DNA of 64,000 nt from Flavobacterium sp. (GTDB taxonomy: Bacteria > Bacteroidota > Bacteroidia > Flavobacteriales > Flavobacteriaceae): assembly GCF_039595935.1 (NCBI RefSeq), contig NZ_JBCNKR010000005.1:62001-126000 (forward strand), read 5' to 3'. Numbering within the stretch: the first letter of the stretch is position 1; every line of letters starts with the position of its first letter. Of this stretch, positions 41,709 through 50,819 are shown one piece after another. The position numbers were made by a program, and so were the translations under genes. A model generated the notes under the pieces. It saw nothing but the letters and a program-made list of their open reading frames with translations. It ran no database searches and was not told the origin of the DNA.

Positions 41709-43391
41709 TTATTTTTGTTGACTTCTAAAAAAATGAGTTTCAAAGATAGTAGAATTTCCTACATTATCAACAACTTCAATTTTTAAAAAGTTTTCACCCT
41801 CAGTCAAATACTGATCGTCAAAAGTATGGGTGATTTTTCTGTTTTTGTTTTCATATTCAAATAAAACCCAGCTTCCGTTTAAGTAGCCGTTATAAGATTT
41901 AATTCCTGATAAAGAATCTCCAATAGTAAATTCAATTTTTTTCTGATCGCTGATCCATTTCCCTTCAACCGGTTTTGTAATTTTTATAACCGGAGCAATT
42001 GTATCGAGAACTAAGCCGTATTGCCCTAAGACTTTAGCTTTTGCAGTAAAAACATCCCCTTTTCTAATGGTTCCGTTATAACTTGTTCCTTTTCCGATAT
42101 AAAGTTTATCGCGTAAGGATTCAGGATAAAGGGTATCTTTTATCGTAATTGTAAAATTCGAATGTACCGGAACTGTATCATCGTGAATATAAACTTTGTT
42201 ATTTTTTACATCAAAATTCATATTGAAATCTTCGTAAAAAGTACCAGCCGGAAAGAAAACAGACATATTATCTTTCTCAAAATTTGAATCGCGGTTATAA
42301 CGAACAAAATATTTAGATGTAACCGGTTCTGATGGCACAATCGGAGTTTCTGTATCATATTCAATTGGAACTGTAATCGAATTTTGATTGCCAAAATAAT
42401 CCGAAACTTCAATTCTGTAAGTCGATGCCAGATTAGGTTCAGGCGTAATTATACCACGAAGCGAATCCGTTTTAATAATACTTAAAGCAAAAGGCGTTTT
42501 CATAAAAAGTTTCTGAACTCGCTGACTTGTTTTTTTATATCTCGGATAATCAATAAAGGCGTTAATGAAACGCATTTCATCAAATGAATACGTATTAAAC
42601 TGATAATTATAATTCTGATTTCCGTTTAAAAAAGTCGACACATTAAAAACACCATTTTTATTAAAAGAAACATCATCAGTATCAACGGCATTGATTCCAA
42701 AACCAATTTTTCCGTTTGCTTTTACTTTTGCAGCGAGATATGTTCCGTCTTTTTGAAGTGTCATGTTAACCAGCAAAGGCTGTTTAGACTGGTTGACCGT
42801 CGCATTATCTAATGGATATACATATAAACTTGACAAAGTTGGCTTTTTGGTATCTTTAATATTTTGGTCAAAGCCAAAGAAAATTGGATTGATGACAAAT
42901 TCTGTTTTAGTATCGCGAATTTCAAAATGCAAATGAGGTCCTTCTGAAGATCCTGTATTTCCGGAAAGCGCTATAAGCTGTCCTTTTGTAACGGGAAGTT
43001 CATCTGGTTTTGGAAACATTTCTATTTCGTAAGCTTTTTGCTCATAATGTGTTTTTTTTACATAATCCTGAATTGGCCCAACTGTGGTCTGCAAATGACC
43101 GTAAACAGAAGTATAACCATTTGGATGCGTGATGTAAATACATTTTCCGTTTCCGAAAGTAGAAATTTTAATTCTTGACACATATCCGTCTGCAATCGCA
43201 TAAACATTCAATCCTTCTTTTTGATTTGTTTTTAAGTCAAAACCTGCATGAAAATGGTTTGGTCTTAATTCACCAAAATTCCCCGATAACTGCATTGGAA
43301 TATCAAGCGGCGGGCGGAAATAATCTTTAGGATATTGTGTCTGGGCGAATAAAAAAGGAGATAATAATAGGGCAAGTACAGTAAATTTCAT
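41709..43391 (-). CDS. M23 family metallopeptidase, secreted
   Basis: A 560-residue envelope endopeptidase from the ATG with complement at 43389-43391 (MKFTVLALLLSPFLFAQ signal); an upstream ATG at 43400 adds only three residues. The LytM domain is near the N-terminus: HFHAGFDLKTNQ (zinc ligands His and Asp) near residue 55 and HLHFEIRDT near 155, plus GQLIALSGNTGSSEGP. The rest (about 180-560) is beta-sandwich-like with no catalytic motifs. It would cleave peptidoglycan cross-links or act on surface peptides. It is the first gene of the operon with the TonB receptor, and the coiled-coil-zapA cluster is transcribed divergently. Confidence 0.9.
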   Translation of the reverse strand: MKFTVLALLLSPFLFAQTQYPKDYFRPPLDIPMQLSGNFGELRPNHFHAGFDLKTNQKEGLNVYAIADGYVSRIKISTFGNGKCIYITHPNGYTSVYGHLQTTVGPIQDYVKKTHYEQKAYEIEMFPKPDELPVTKGQLIALSGNTGSSEGPHLHFEIRDTKTEFVINPIFFGFDQNIKDTKKPTLSSLYVYPLDNATVNQSKQPLLVNMTLQKDGTYLAAKVKANGKIGFGINAVDTDDVSFNKNGVFNVSTFLNGNQNYNYQFNTYSFDEMRFINAFIDYPRYKKTSQRVQKLFMKTPFALSIIKTDSLRGIITPEPNLASTYRIEVSDYFGNQNSITVPIEYDTETPIVPSEPVTSKYFVRYNRDSNFEKDNMSVFFPAGTFYEDFNMNFDVKNNKVYIHDDTVPVHSNFTITIKDTLYPESLRDKLYIGKGTSYNGTIRKGDVFTAKAKVLGQYGLVLDTIAPVIKITKPVEGKWISDQKKIEFTIGDSLSGIKSYNGYLNGSWVLFEYENKNRKITHTFDDQYLTEGENFLKIEVVDNVGNSTIFETHFFRSQQK

Positions 43392-43512
43392 AAAAAACAT
43401 TTTTGCTAAGATAAAAAATTAACAGGTAAAAACCGAAGAAAAACCTACAAAAACACAATTAATTGAATTTCATTTGTTTGTCTATTTTTAATGCAAAAAA
43501 ATCGAGAAAAAA

Positions 43513-43542
43513 TTGCATTAATAAAAAGGAATACTAACTTTG
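43513..43542 (+). promoter_or_regulatory. Promoter of the coiled-coil-zapA cluster
   Basis: TTG (43513-43515), exactly 19 bases, and TAACTTTG (43535-43542), an ideal vegetative promoter 29 bases before the first start codon. Confidence 0.75.
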
Positions 43543-43570
43543 TATGATTAAGTAATGAATAGGATTTATA

Positions 43571-43861
43571 ATGAGTGTAATTGCCGAAATAATTGATACT
43601 CTTGAATATAAAGTCGAAAAGCTTTTTGAAAAGTCAAAAGGCCTGGAGAAAAACAATCAGGATTTACGATTAGAATTAGCCAAAGCCGTGCAAATTATCC
43701 AGAAACAATCTGAAGAAATGGAAGCTTTGAAAAAGCAATATGAAACACTTAAGATAGCCAATTCGTTGCTTGGCAGCGACAATAACAAGAGAGAGACAAA
43801 GCTTAAAATAAATTCATTAATCCGCGAAATTGATTACTGTATAGCGCAACTTTCAGATTAG
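43571..43861 (+). CDS. Coiled-coil protein upstream of zapA, ZapB-like
   Basis: A 96-residue protein that is almost entirely coiled coil (heptad-like EIIDTLEYKVEKLFEKSK, then LEKNNQDLRLELAKAVQIIQ and EEMEALKKQYETLKIANSLL). It has the size and shape of the ZapB-type division factor but no recognisable sequence match. zapA starts 6 bases after its stop, so they are cotranscribed. In E. coli ZapA and ZapB bridge FtsZ to the chromosome, and a similar pair here is a reasonable guess. It is not supported by sequence similarity. An ideal promoter precedes it. Confidence 0.8.
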   Translation: MSVIAEIIDTLEYKVEKLFEKSKGLEKNNQDLRLELAKAVQIIQKQSEEMEALKKQYETLKIANSLLGSDNNKRETKLKINSLIREIDYCIAQLSD

Positions 43862-43867
43862 AAAAAT

Positions 43868-44161
43868 ATGGACGGAAAGCTTAGAATTAAAATATCAATT
43901 GCCGACCGAGTTTATCCTTTAACGGTTGAACCAAGTCAGGAAGAAGGGCTTAGAAGCGCTTCAAAAAAAATTGATGCTATGATTAAGCAGTTCGAAGAAA
44001 GCTACGCAGTTCGTGATAAACAAGATGTATTGGCCATGTGCGCCCTGCAATTTGCATCGCAAGTGGAACAAAAACAAATTGACAACGCAATCGATGGCGA
44101 AGAAACTATCGAAAGAATTAAAAGATTAAATACGCTTTTAGATCAATATCTCGAAAATTAA
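43868..44161 (+). CDS. zapA: Cell division protein ZapA
   Basis: A 97-residue protein with the ZapA fold. DGKLRIKISIADRVYPLTVEPSQEEGLR is the N-terminal strand-helix part with the family pattern ending in EGLRSASKKIDAMIKQF, followed by DVLAMCALQFASQVE and a C-terminal coiled coil (IERIKRLNTLLDQYLEN). It binds FtsZ and stabilises the division ring at mid-cell. Length is normal. The coiled-coil gene lies 6 bases upstream and a 6S RNA follows, an order shared with E. coli, where zapA precedes the 6S RNA gene ssrS. Confidence 0.92.
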   Translation: MDGKLRIKISIADRVYPLTVEPSQEEGLRSASKKIDAMIKQFEESYAVRDKQDVLAMCALQFASQVEQKQIDNAIDGEETIERIKRLNTLLDQYLEN

Positions 44162-44184
44162 ACGTTCTTTACATAAACTAAGAT

Positions 44185-44350
44185 ACTGCCTACATTAGTT
44201 CACAATTGGTAAACTCAACACTAACAATTTAGAATGAGCAAATCGTCGCTACTATAGTATGCCCTCCATTTGGCTGGGAAACTTGAACAGTGAGTTAGCT
44301 CAAAACTTGTCTTTACGAGTTTATACAAGCAATTAATGTAGGCTTTTTTT
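44185..44350 (+). ncRNA. ssrS: 6S RNA (6S-Flavo type)
   Basis: The gap between zapA and rny has no reading frame but strong RNA structure. The closing stem is GCCTACATTA (44188-44197) with TAATGTAGGC (44334-44343), followed by a T run that acts as terminator. A second helix is TAAACTC (44210-44216) with GAGTTTA (44317-44323), and CTAAC (44221-44225) with GTTAG (44294-44298), giving a long rod with internal bulges, as in 6S RNA. The order zapA-6S is also that of E. coli. 6S RNA binds sigma-70-type RNA polymerase and mimics open DNA. The exact ends are estimated. Confidence 0.72.
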
Positions 44351-44370
44351 ATATATAAACCCTAACAAAC

Positions 44371-45930
44371 ATGGACATCATAACGATCATTATTGGTATT
44401 GTAGGTATTGCGGCAGGTTTTGCAATAGCTAAAATTATCGAGAAAAGTAATATTTCTAACTTAATCAAAAATGCTAAAAAAGAAGCAGCTTCAATTTTAA
44501 AAGATGCTAATTTAGAAGCCGAAAATATTAAAAAAGATAAAATTCTTCAGGCAAAAGAACGTTTTATCGAATTAAAATCTGAACACGAACAAGTTATTTT
44601 GGCACGCGATAAAAAAGTAGCCGAAGTAGAAAAGCGTGTGCGCGATAAAGAATCTCAGGTTTCTAACGAACTTTCTAAAGCTAAAAAAGTAAACGACGAG
44701 TTTGAAGCTAAAACTGCTGAATACAACAACAAAATCGAAGTTTTAGACAAAAAACAAGCGGAAGTTGATAAATTACACAAAAGCCAGTTACAACAGCTTG
44801 AAGTAATTTCAGGTCTTTCTGCAGAAGAAGCGAAAGAACAATTAGTAGAAGGCTTAAAAGCCGAAGCTAAAAGCAAAGCTATGTCTCACATTCAGGAAAC
44901 TATTGAAGAGGCCAAACTTACTGCACAGCAGGAAGCTAAAAAAATCATTATCAATACCATTCAGCGTGTTGGAACTGAAGAAGCAGTTGAGAACTGCGTT
45001 TCTGTTTTCAACATTGAATCTGACGATGTAAAAGGACGTATTATTGGTCGTGAAGGTCGTAATATTAGAGCTCTTGAAGCTGCAACCGGAGTTGAAATCA
45101 TTGTTGATGATACGCCGGAAGCTATTATTCTTTCTTGTTTTGATCCTGTTCGTAGAGAAATTGCCCGTTTGTCTTTACATAAATTAGTTACTGACGGACG
45201 TATTCACCCAGCTCGTATCGAAGAAGTTGTGGCTAAAACAGCTAAACAAATCGATGATGAAATTATCGAAGTTGGAAAACGTACTGTAATTGACTTAGGT
45301 ATTCACGGTTTACACCCAGAATTAATTAAAGTGGTAGGTAGAATGAAATACCGTTCTTCTTACGGACAAAACTTATTACAACACTCGAGAGAGGTTTCTA
45401 AACTTTGCGGTATCATGGCGGCTGAATTAGGCTTAAATGTAAAACTAGCAAAAAGAGCTGGTTTACTTCATGATATTGGAAAAGTGCCGGATACAGAAAG
45501 TGATCTACCACACGCATTATTAGGTATGCAGTGGGCTGAAAAATATGGCGAGAAAGATGAAGTATGTAACGCTATTGGAGCGCACCACGACGAGATTGAA
45601 ATGAAATCATTATTATCTCCAATCGTTCAGGTTTGTGATGCTATTTCCGGAGCAAGACCAGGTGCAAGACGTCAGGTTCTGGATTCATATATCCAGCGTT
45701 TGAAAGATCTTGAAGATGTTGCTTACGGGTTCAGCGGAGTTAAAAATGCTTATGCAATTCAGGCTGGTAGAGAACTTCGTGTAATTGTAGAAAGTGAAAA
45801 AGTTTCTGATGATAACGCTGCAAACCTTTCATTTGAAATTTCACAAAAAATTCAAACTGAAATGACTTATCCGGGACAGGTAAAAGTAACGGTAATTAGA
45901 GAGACAAGAGCGGTAAATATTGCGAAATAA
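44371..45930 (+). CDS. rny: Ribonuclease Y
   Basis: A 519-residue membrane-anchored endoribonuclease that starts mRNA decay. An N-terminal helix ([18 protein letters not shown]) anchors it, followed by a long coiled coil to about residue 200 ([20 protein letters not shown] is approximated by [19 protein letters not shown]). A KH domain is marked by [21 protein letters not shown] near 220-245, and the HD catalytic domain has [14 protein letters not shown] near 365, then the second His region [11 protein letters not shown]. Length is normal for RNase Y. It appears downstream of 6S RNA and is closed by a strong terminator. Confidence 0.96.
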   Translation: MDIITIIIGIVGIAAGFAIAKIIEKSNISNLIKNAKKEAASILKDANLEAENIKKDKILQAKERFIELKSEHEQVILARDKKVAEVEKRVRDKESQVSNELSKAKKVNDEFEAKTAEYNNKIEVLDKKQAEVDKLHKSQLQQLEVISGLSAEEAKEQLVEGLKAEAKSKAMSHIQETIEEAKLTAQQEAKKIIINTIQRVGTEEAVENCVSVFNIESDDVKGRIIGREGRNIRALEAATGVEIIVDDTPEAIILSCFDPVRREIARLSLHKLVTDGRIHPARIEEVVAKTAKQIDDEIIEVGKRTVIDLGIHGLHPELIKVVGRMKYRSSYGQNLLQHSREVSKLCGIMAAELGLNVKLAKRAGLLHDIGKVPDTESDLPHALLGMQWAEKYGEKDEVCNAIGAHHDEIEMKSLLSPIVQVCDAISGARPGARRQVLDSYIQRLKDLEDVAYGFSGVKNAYAIQAGRELRVIVESEKVSDDNAANLSFEISQKIQTEMTYPGQVKVTVIRETRAVNIAK

Positions 45931-45942
45931 TTCTCAAAATAT

Positions 45943-45988
45943 TAAACAATAAAAAAGGCTGTCGTTTGACGGCCTTTTTTATTGTTTA
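45943..45988. terminator. Bidirectional terminator after rny
   Basis: CAATAAAAAAGGC pairs with GCCTTTTTTATTG around GTCGTTTGAC, a long A/T-flanked hairpin between rny and the convergent histidine kinase gene. Confidence 0.9.
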
Positions 45989-47506
45989 AAGATCATTAAA
46001 AACGATTTTAAAGCTCGTACCTACTCCAACTTCACTTTCTACCGAAACCGTTCCTTTCATGGCTTCAATTTGATTTTTGGTAATATACAAGCCAATTCCG
46101 CGTGCATCTTCGTGTTTATGAAACGTTTTATACATTCCGAATAATAAATCGCCATATACCTTCAAATCGATCCCCAAGCCATTATCTGTAATTTTTAACG
46201 ATTTGTAACCCTCAGGTTCAATTCCAAAATCAAAAACAATAACCGGTTCACGATCCGGATGTGCATATTTTATAGCATTGGTTGTAAAATTCAACAGCAC
46301 ACTTTCCAGATAAGCCGGATTAAAATTAATCGTTAAATACTGCGGAACATTATTTATGATCGTTATTTTTTTATGGTTATCATACCCTTTAATTGTCGAA
46401 ATAGTTTTTTCGATATATTCACAAAGCTTAAGCGGAACAACGGCTATATTAATATTACTCTGCGTTTTTACTATTTGAGTTAAATTTGAAATTGTTTCAT
46501 TCAAATCATTTGAAACAGTTCGCAAATGTTCCAGCATTTCTGTTACCGTTTCTTTATCACCATCAGCATCTATAAAATCCAGAATTGACTTTATGTTTCC
46601 TGCCTGCGTATTTAGATTATGCGAAACAATATGCGAAAAATTCAGCAGTCGGCTATTTTGATCGCTATACAATTTCATTGTTTTCAAAAGTTCCAGTTCT
46701 TTTTCCTTTTGAGCCGAAATGTCGGTATGAGTTCCTATTACACGCAGCGGCTTACCATTTTCATCGCGTTTAATCACTTTTCCTCTGTCCAAAATCCACT
46801 TATAATTTCCACTGGATGTCATTACACGATGGTAATTTTCGTAATATGGAATTTTATTGTCAAAATGTTCTCTAATATCTGAATAATATTTTGGGAGATC
46901 ATCCGGATGCACGATTTTATCCCATCGTTCCGGATCATCAAAAATATCCGCTGATTCTAATTCTAAGATTTTTAACGAAAGTGAAGAATAAAAAACATTA
47001 TTGGTCACCATATCCCAATCCCAAATTCCAACGGTAGAAGCATCGAGTGCAAACTGAAAACGTTCTTCGGATATACGAAGCTTTTCTTCTTTGTCTTTTA
47101 ATTCGGTGATATCCGAAATATGACCAAAAAAACTCACTCTTCCATCTGCCGATAATTCTGTTCTGGCCGAAACTTTAAACCAGCGAAGTCCTTTTTTGGG
47201 AAGAACAGCTCTAAATTCTAATTGCCAGGGTTTAATTTCCTTACGCGCATTTACTAAGGACTGAAAAAAAAGTTCCCTGTCCTGTTCAAAAATCCTGTCG
47301 TAAATTGTAAACTTTATGTTGTCGGTAAAATCTCTGTTTGAAAGTTCAAAAATTTCATCAGCTGATTTACTTACTAAAGGAAAGGTATATTGATTATCAT
47401 TGTCGATAATAAATTGAAAAAGCAAATCTGGCATTTCGGCAAATAATTTTTTATAAAAATTGTTCACCTCTAAGCAATCCTCATTACTGTATAAGTCAAA
47501 AACCAT
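45986..47506 (-). CDS. PAS domain sensor histidine kinase, orphan
   Basis: A 506-residue cytoplasmic kinase with no membrane helix. Two PAS domains are visible (about 20-130 and 145-265; each followed by a PAC-like segment, for example RLRWFKVSARTELSADGRV read as GLRWFKVSARTELSADGRV and GKPLRVIGTHTDISAQKEKE). The phosphoacceptor region is FSHIVSHNLNTQAGNIKSIL near residue 295, where the usual HNLR/HELR pattern is HNLN. The ATPase has the N box NFTTNAIKYA, DNGLGIDL and ARGIGLYITKNQIEAM. No response regulator gene is adjacent, so its partner lies elsewhere. It probably senses a soluble signal in the cytoplasm. Confidence 0.9.
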   Translation of the reverse strand: MVFDLYSNEDCLEVNNFYKKLFAEMPDLLFQFIIDNDNQYTFPLVSKSADEIFELSNRDFTDNIKFTIYDRIFEQDRELFFQSLVNARKEIKPWQLEFRAVLPKKGLRWFKVSARTELSADGRVSFFGHISDITELKDKEEKLRISEERFQFALDASTVGIWDWDMVTNNVFYSSLSLKILELESADIFDDPERWDKIVHPDDLPKYYSDIREHFDNKIPYYENYHRVMTSSGNYKWILDRGKVIKRDENGKPLRVIGTHTDISAQKEKELELLKTMKLYSDQNSRLLNFSHIVSHNLNTQAGNIKSILDFIDADGDKETVTEMLEHLRTVSNDLNETISNLTQIVKTQSNINIAVVPLKLCEYIEKTISTIKGYDNHKKITIINNVPQYLTINFNPAYLESVLLNFTTNAIKYAHPDREPVIVFDFGIEPEGYKSLKITDNGLGIDLKVYGDLLFGMYKTFHKHEDARGIGLYITKNQIEAMKGTVSVESEVGVGTSFKIVFNDL

Positions 47507-47645
47507 ATGCCCGCTATTTGAGTAAATAATATTTTATTGGATATGAGAAAACCCTCTAAATTCTTTTAATTTACTTCCATTCTATACAAATGTAATACCA
47601 AGTTAAAACTTTTTGCTTTAAAAATGCAGGCTCTGCCTAAAAAAA

Positions 47646-48542
47646 TTACTTTCGTGGATGATAAGAATGCATTACTTCTTTAAGGAAACTTCTGTCTAAA
47701 TGCACATAAATTTCTGTAGTTGTAATCGATTCATGCCCCAGCATTAACTGAATAGATCTTAAATCGGCACCATTTTCCAGTAAATGTGTTGCAAAAGAAT
47801 GGCGTAATGTATGCGGACTGATATTTTTATGCAAACCAATTTTTACAGCGAGATCTTTAATAATGGTAAAAATCATAGCACGTGTTAACTGATTTCCTCT
47901 GCGGTTTAAGAACAAAGTATCTTCGCAGCCCTTTTTTATAGTAAGATGAACCCGAATTTCATCTCTATAAATCTGCATATATTTTTGAGTCAGTTTACCA
48001 ATTGGCACAAAACGTTCTTTATTTCCCTTTCCGGTAATTTTAATAAAACCTTCGTCAAAGAATAAATCTGATATTTTGAGCGTAACCAATTCCGAAACCC
48101 TAAGACCGCAGCCATAAAGTGTTTCTAAAATCGCGCGATTTCTCTCTCCTTCATTACTGCTTAAATCTATCGCCGCTATAAGCGCATCAATATCTTTTAC
48201 AGATAATGTATCCGGTAATTTTCTTCCTGTTTTAGGGCTTTCTATAAGTTCTAAAGGGCTGTCATTTCGATAATCTTCAAAAATTAAATAATTAAAAAAA
48301 CTCTTCAAGCCAGAAATTATACGAGCCTGCGAACGCGGATTTACTTCTTTTGAAACTGAATATATAAACTGCTGAACGGTTTCATCTGTAATTTTTATAG
48401 GAGAAACATCAATTTGATTGGTTTCCAAAAAAAGACGCAAACGCTCAATATCAAAGCTATAGTTCTCAATTGTATTTTTAGACAAGCCTCTTTCAATTCG
48501 CAGATACGATTGATAGTCTTTTATATAATTATTCCATTTCAT
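47646..48542 (-). CDS. xerD: Site-specific tyrosine recombinase XerD
   Basis: A 298-residue recombinase (start at the ATG with complement at 48540-48542, MKWNNYIKDYQSYLRIERGL; an upstream ATG at 48560 adds six residues). The N-terminal SAM-like domain reaches about 95. Catalytic residues are Arg in YGCGLRVSELVTLKISD, the HxxR of PHTLRHSFATHLLENGADLR, the His in LGHESITTTEIYVHL and Tyr near residue 279. It resolves chromosome dimers at dif with XerC and is normal length. It lies alone between the kinase and the beta-barrel genes; it is not near an integration site I can see. Confidence 0.93.
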   Translation of the reverse strand: MKWNNYIKDYQSYLRIERGLSKNTIENYSFDIERLRLFLETNQIDVSPIKITDETVQQFIYSVSKEVNPRSQARIISGLKSFFNYLIFEDYRNDSPLELIESPKTGRKLPDTLSVKDIDALIAAIDLSSNEGERNRAILETLYGCGLRVSELVTLKISDLFFDEGFIKITGKGNKERFVPIGKLTQKYMQIYRDEIRVHLTIKKGCEDTLFLNRRGNQLTRAMIFTIIKDLAVKIGLHKNISPHTLRHSFATHLLENGADLRSIQLMLGHESITTTEIYVHLDRSFLKEVMHSYHPRK

Positions 48543-48570
48543 ATTTACAAAGTAAAACATTTTTGAGCAT

Positions 48571-48600
48571 AAAAAAACCTTCCGTTTCTGGAAGGCTTTC
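48571..48600 (-). terminator. Terminator of the PorT-like gene
   Basis: On the minus strand, CCTTCC pairs with GGAAGG over GTTTCT-type loop, followed by a run of T. It sits between xerD and the outer membrane barrel gene. Confidence 0.8.
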
Positions 48601-48621
48601 GAATATATTTTAAAATTCAGA

Positions 48622-49197
48622 TTAAAATTTATATGCAGCAGTTAAAGCTAAAACACTATTTTTTGGACTATCTAAATAAGCATCGATATCATCTGTATCA
48701 TAATCTCCAACATTAGACAAACCAACTGTATAACGCAGACCTACAGAAAAATTATCTGTAAAATAATATCCTGCTCCAAAATTAAAACCTAAATCAGTAG
48801 ATTTGTACGAATCTTTTATATCATTGCCATCTCTTTTAGCAGAAACTAAAAATCCTAATTGAGGTCCACCTTCTACATAAAATTGTTTTACAATATAAAA
48901 TTTTGCTAACACAGGGATGTTGATGTAATTTAATTTATAATCAATATCGCGATTACTTCCGTTAACATCAAACGATGCTCCTTGTGTTGAAAATAAAAGT
49001 TCTGGCTGAATAGATAGTCTTTCAATAATCTTTATTTCTGCAAAACCACCAATCTGAAAACCTATTAATGCATTTGAGTCATTATCTCCACTAAAATTTG
49101 TGATATTAAGACCTCCTTTTACTCCAAATCTTGTTTGCTGTGCATTTGCAAAGCCAAATGCCAAAATAGCAATTGCTGTTAAAATAACTTTCTTCAT
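48622..49197 (-). CDS. PorT-family outer membrane beta-barrel protein
   Basis: A 191-residue outer membrane protein with signal MKKVILTAIAILAFGFANAQ. The barrel has TRFGVKGGLNITNFSGD, then FQIGGFAEIKIIERLSIQPEL, LLFSTQGASF, AKFYIVKQFYVEGGPQLGFL, and ends AYKF, typical of small eight-stranded PorT-type barrels. Function is unknown; many are structural or adhesion-related. It is paralogous to the gene at 50241-50801, which shares the order FxIQPELLYSTQGA. No neighbour suggests a specific role. A separate terminator follows it. Confidence 0.85.
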   Translation of the reverse strand: MKKVILTAIAILAFGFANAQQTRFGVKGGLNITNFSGDNDSNALIGFQIGGFAEIKIIERLSIQPELLFSTQGASFDVNGSNRDIDYKLNYINIPVLAKFYIVKQFYVEGGPQLGFLVSAKRDGNDIKDSYKSTDLGFNFGAGYYFTDNFSVGLRYTVGLSNVGDYDTDDIDAYLDSPKNSVLALTAAYKF

Positions 49198-49350
49198 TGT
49201 AAATTCGTTTTGGGTTAAATTTTAATAATCAAATATAAAAATATTCTTCATAAAAACTAATTTGGAATTTAACAAATAAAATAGTAATAAGCGTATAAAT
49301 TGTTAAATCAACGTCAAAAAGACTTTAAGTACAAACTAAAAAAACAAAAA

Positions 49351-49377
49351 AAGAGTCCTCAAATTGAGAAGTCTTTA
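49351..49377 (-). terminator. Weak terminator-like hairpin
   Basis: On the minus strand, AGACTTCTCA pairs imperfectly with TGAGGACTCT, followed by a long T run. It is 23 bases beyond the stop of the gene at 49400. Confidence 0.5.
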
Positions 49378-49399
49378 AATAACTAACTAAATATTTTAC

Positions 49400-49960
49400 T
49401 TAAAATTTGTAAACTACTCCAAAGCTCACGTCTCTTAAATCAGTACCAAAACCAAAAGAGTTTGTTTTATCAGCCCCATGACCGCCATTGTTGTTTACGT
49501 TGTATCCTAAACCTAACCAAGTTGCTTCGATAGCGAAATGATTAGATAAGAAATAACTTAAACCTAAACCAATGTTTGCTCCAATTTCGTTTGCTTTAGC
49601 ATTTCCTGGTTTATATTTTTCATTAGTAAAATCAAGACCTGCCTGACCGTATACTGAAAATTGAGATGCCGGAGTAAAGTAATATCTACCAAAAGCACCT
49701 GCTGTGAATGAATTCGTTTTGTTTTCACCTTCTTTTGTTGATCCAAAACCTAATTTTGCTCCAATCGCAATGTTTTCAGTAACAAAATAACCAACTTTTG
49801 GCTGAATTATAAATCCATTTGATTTAGCATCACCTGTTTTTTCAGACACCACATTTAAAGCTCCTGAAATAAACGCATCTCCTTTTGAAAATCCACTTGT
49901 TTGTGCCTTAGCAGATGCAAGACCTAATACTGCAATAGCAGCTAAAAATAATTTTTTCAT
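49400..49960 (-). CDS. Outer membrane beta-barrel protein, OmpX/Ail-like size
   Basis: A 186-residue protein (start at the ATG with complement at 49958-49960, MKKLFLAAIAVLGLASAKAQ; an upstream start at 50014 would bury the signal). The mature part has SGFSKGDAFISGALNVVSEK, GYFVTENIAIGAKLGFGST, FGRYYFTPASQFSVYGQAGL and a final KF-type end (VSFGVVYKF). It is a small barrel of eight strands, with no known ligand. The divergent gene at 50241 encodes another small barrel, and the intervening 280 bases hold no evident gene; I see only AT-rich sequence there. Confidence 0.85.
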   Translation of the reverse strand: MKKLFLAAIAVLGLASAKAQTSGFSKGDAFISGALNVVSEKTGDAKSNGFIIQPKVGYFVTENIAIGAKLGFGSTKEGENKTNSFTAGAFGRYYFTPASQFSVYGQAGLDFTNEKYKPGNAKANEIGANIGLGLSYFLSNHFAIEATWLGLGYNVNNNGGHGADKTNSFGFGTDLRDVSFGVVYKF

Positions 49961-50240
49961 GTTGTTTTTTTTAATTACAATCCCAAAACTAAGATTATAC
50001 TTACTAAAAAACATCCTTCAAAAGCTACAAAACTATTAAAATAAGACAGAATTAAATTACAAATAACAACATGATTTATAGATCTTTACACAATAATCAT
50101 TAACTTTAACATTATAAATTCCATAAAAAAGTGTGAATTTTAATAATTATCAAATGCCAGATATAAAACAATAAAATCTAAATAATGTAGTTTTGAACTA
50201 TAGAATAACATTTAAATACCAAACACTAAAGCCATTTTTT

Positions 50241-50801
50241 ATGAAAAAAATACTTTTAGCAGCTGTATTGTTCATAGCAACAACAGCTACAATCCAGGCA
50301 CAATTATTAAAAATCGGGGTAAAAGCAGGGGTTAACTTTGCCAATCAAACAGGAGATGCAAGTTTCAGCGGAATCGATTACAGCAAAGATGGAATAACCA
50401 GTTACCATGCAGGTTTAGTCGCAGAAGTTAAACTTTTAGAAAAATTCTCTATTCAGCCGGAACTTTTATACTCAACACAAGGAGCAACTTATAAAAATGC
50501 AGTAGAGGAATTTAAAAATGAATTAGGTTATTTATCTATTCCTGTAATGGCTAAAATATATATGACCAAATCATTAAGTTTAGAAGTAGGACCACAAGCT
50601 TCATTTTTATTAAGCAATAAAGAAGAATTTGATGCTCAGGATCCTAAAACTTTTGACTTTGCTATTAATGCGGGACTTGGGTTAAAAATTACTGAAGGAC
50701 TTTTTATACAGGGTCGTTATGGATTTGGTTTAACAGAAGTTTCTTCAAAAGCAGATCTAAAAAACTCTGTATTCCAAATTTCTGCAGGATATATGTTCTA
50801 A
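50241..50801 (+). CDS. PorT-family outer membrane beta-barrel protein
   Basis: A 186-residue outer membrane protein (start 50241, MKKILLAAVLFIATTATIQA; an upstream ATG at 50193 adds 16 residues before the signal and is unlikely). It has LKIGVKAGVNFANQTGDA, then AEVKLLEKFSIQPELLYSTQ, IYMTKSLSLEVGPQASFLLS, and ends FQISAGYMF. It closely resembles the gene at 48622-49197 in order and motifs, so the two are diverged paralogues with the barrel at 49400 between them. Its function is unknown. A terminator follows. Confidence 0.87.
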   Translation: MKKILLAAVLFIATTATIQAQLLKIGVKAGVNFANQTGDASFSGIDYSKDGITSYHAGLVAEVKLLEKFSIQPELLYSTQGATYKNAVEEFKNELGYLSIPVMAKIYMTKSLSLEVGPQASFLLSNKEEFDAQDPKTFDFAINAGLGLKITEGLFIQGRYGFGLTEVSSKADLKNSVFQISAGYMF

Positions 50802-50819
50802 AAATATAACATACTTTTA

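Noticed and set aside
47646..48542. Integrase of a mobile island
   Set aside because: The protein matches housekeeping XerD in length and motifs, with no attachment-site duplication or island genes next to it.
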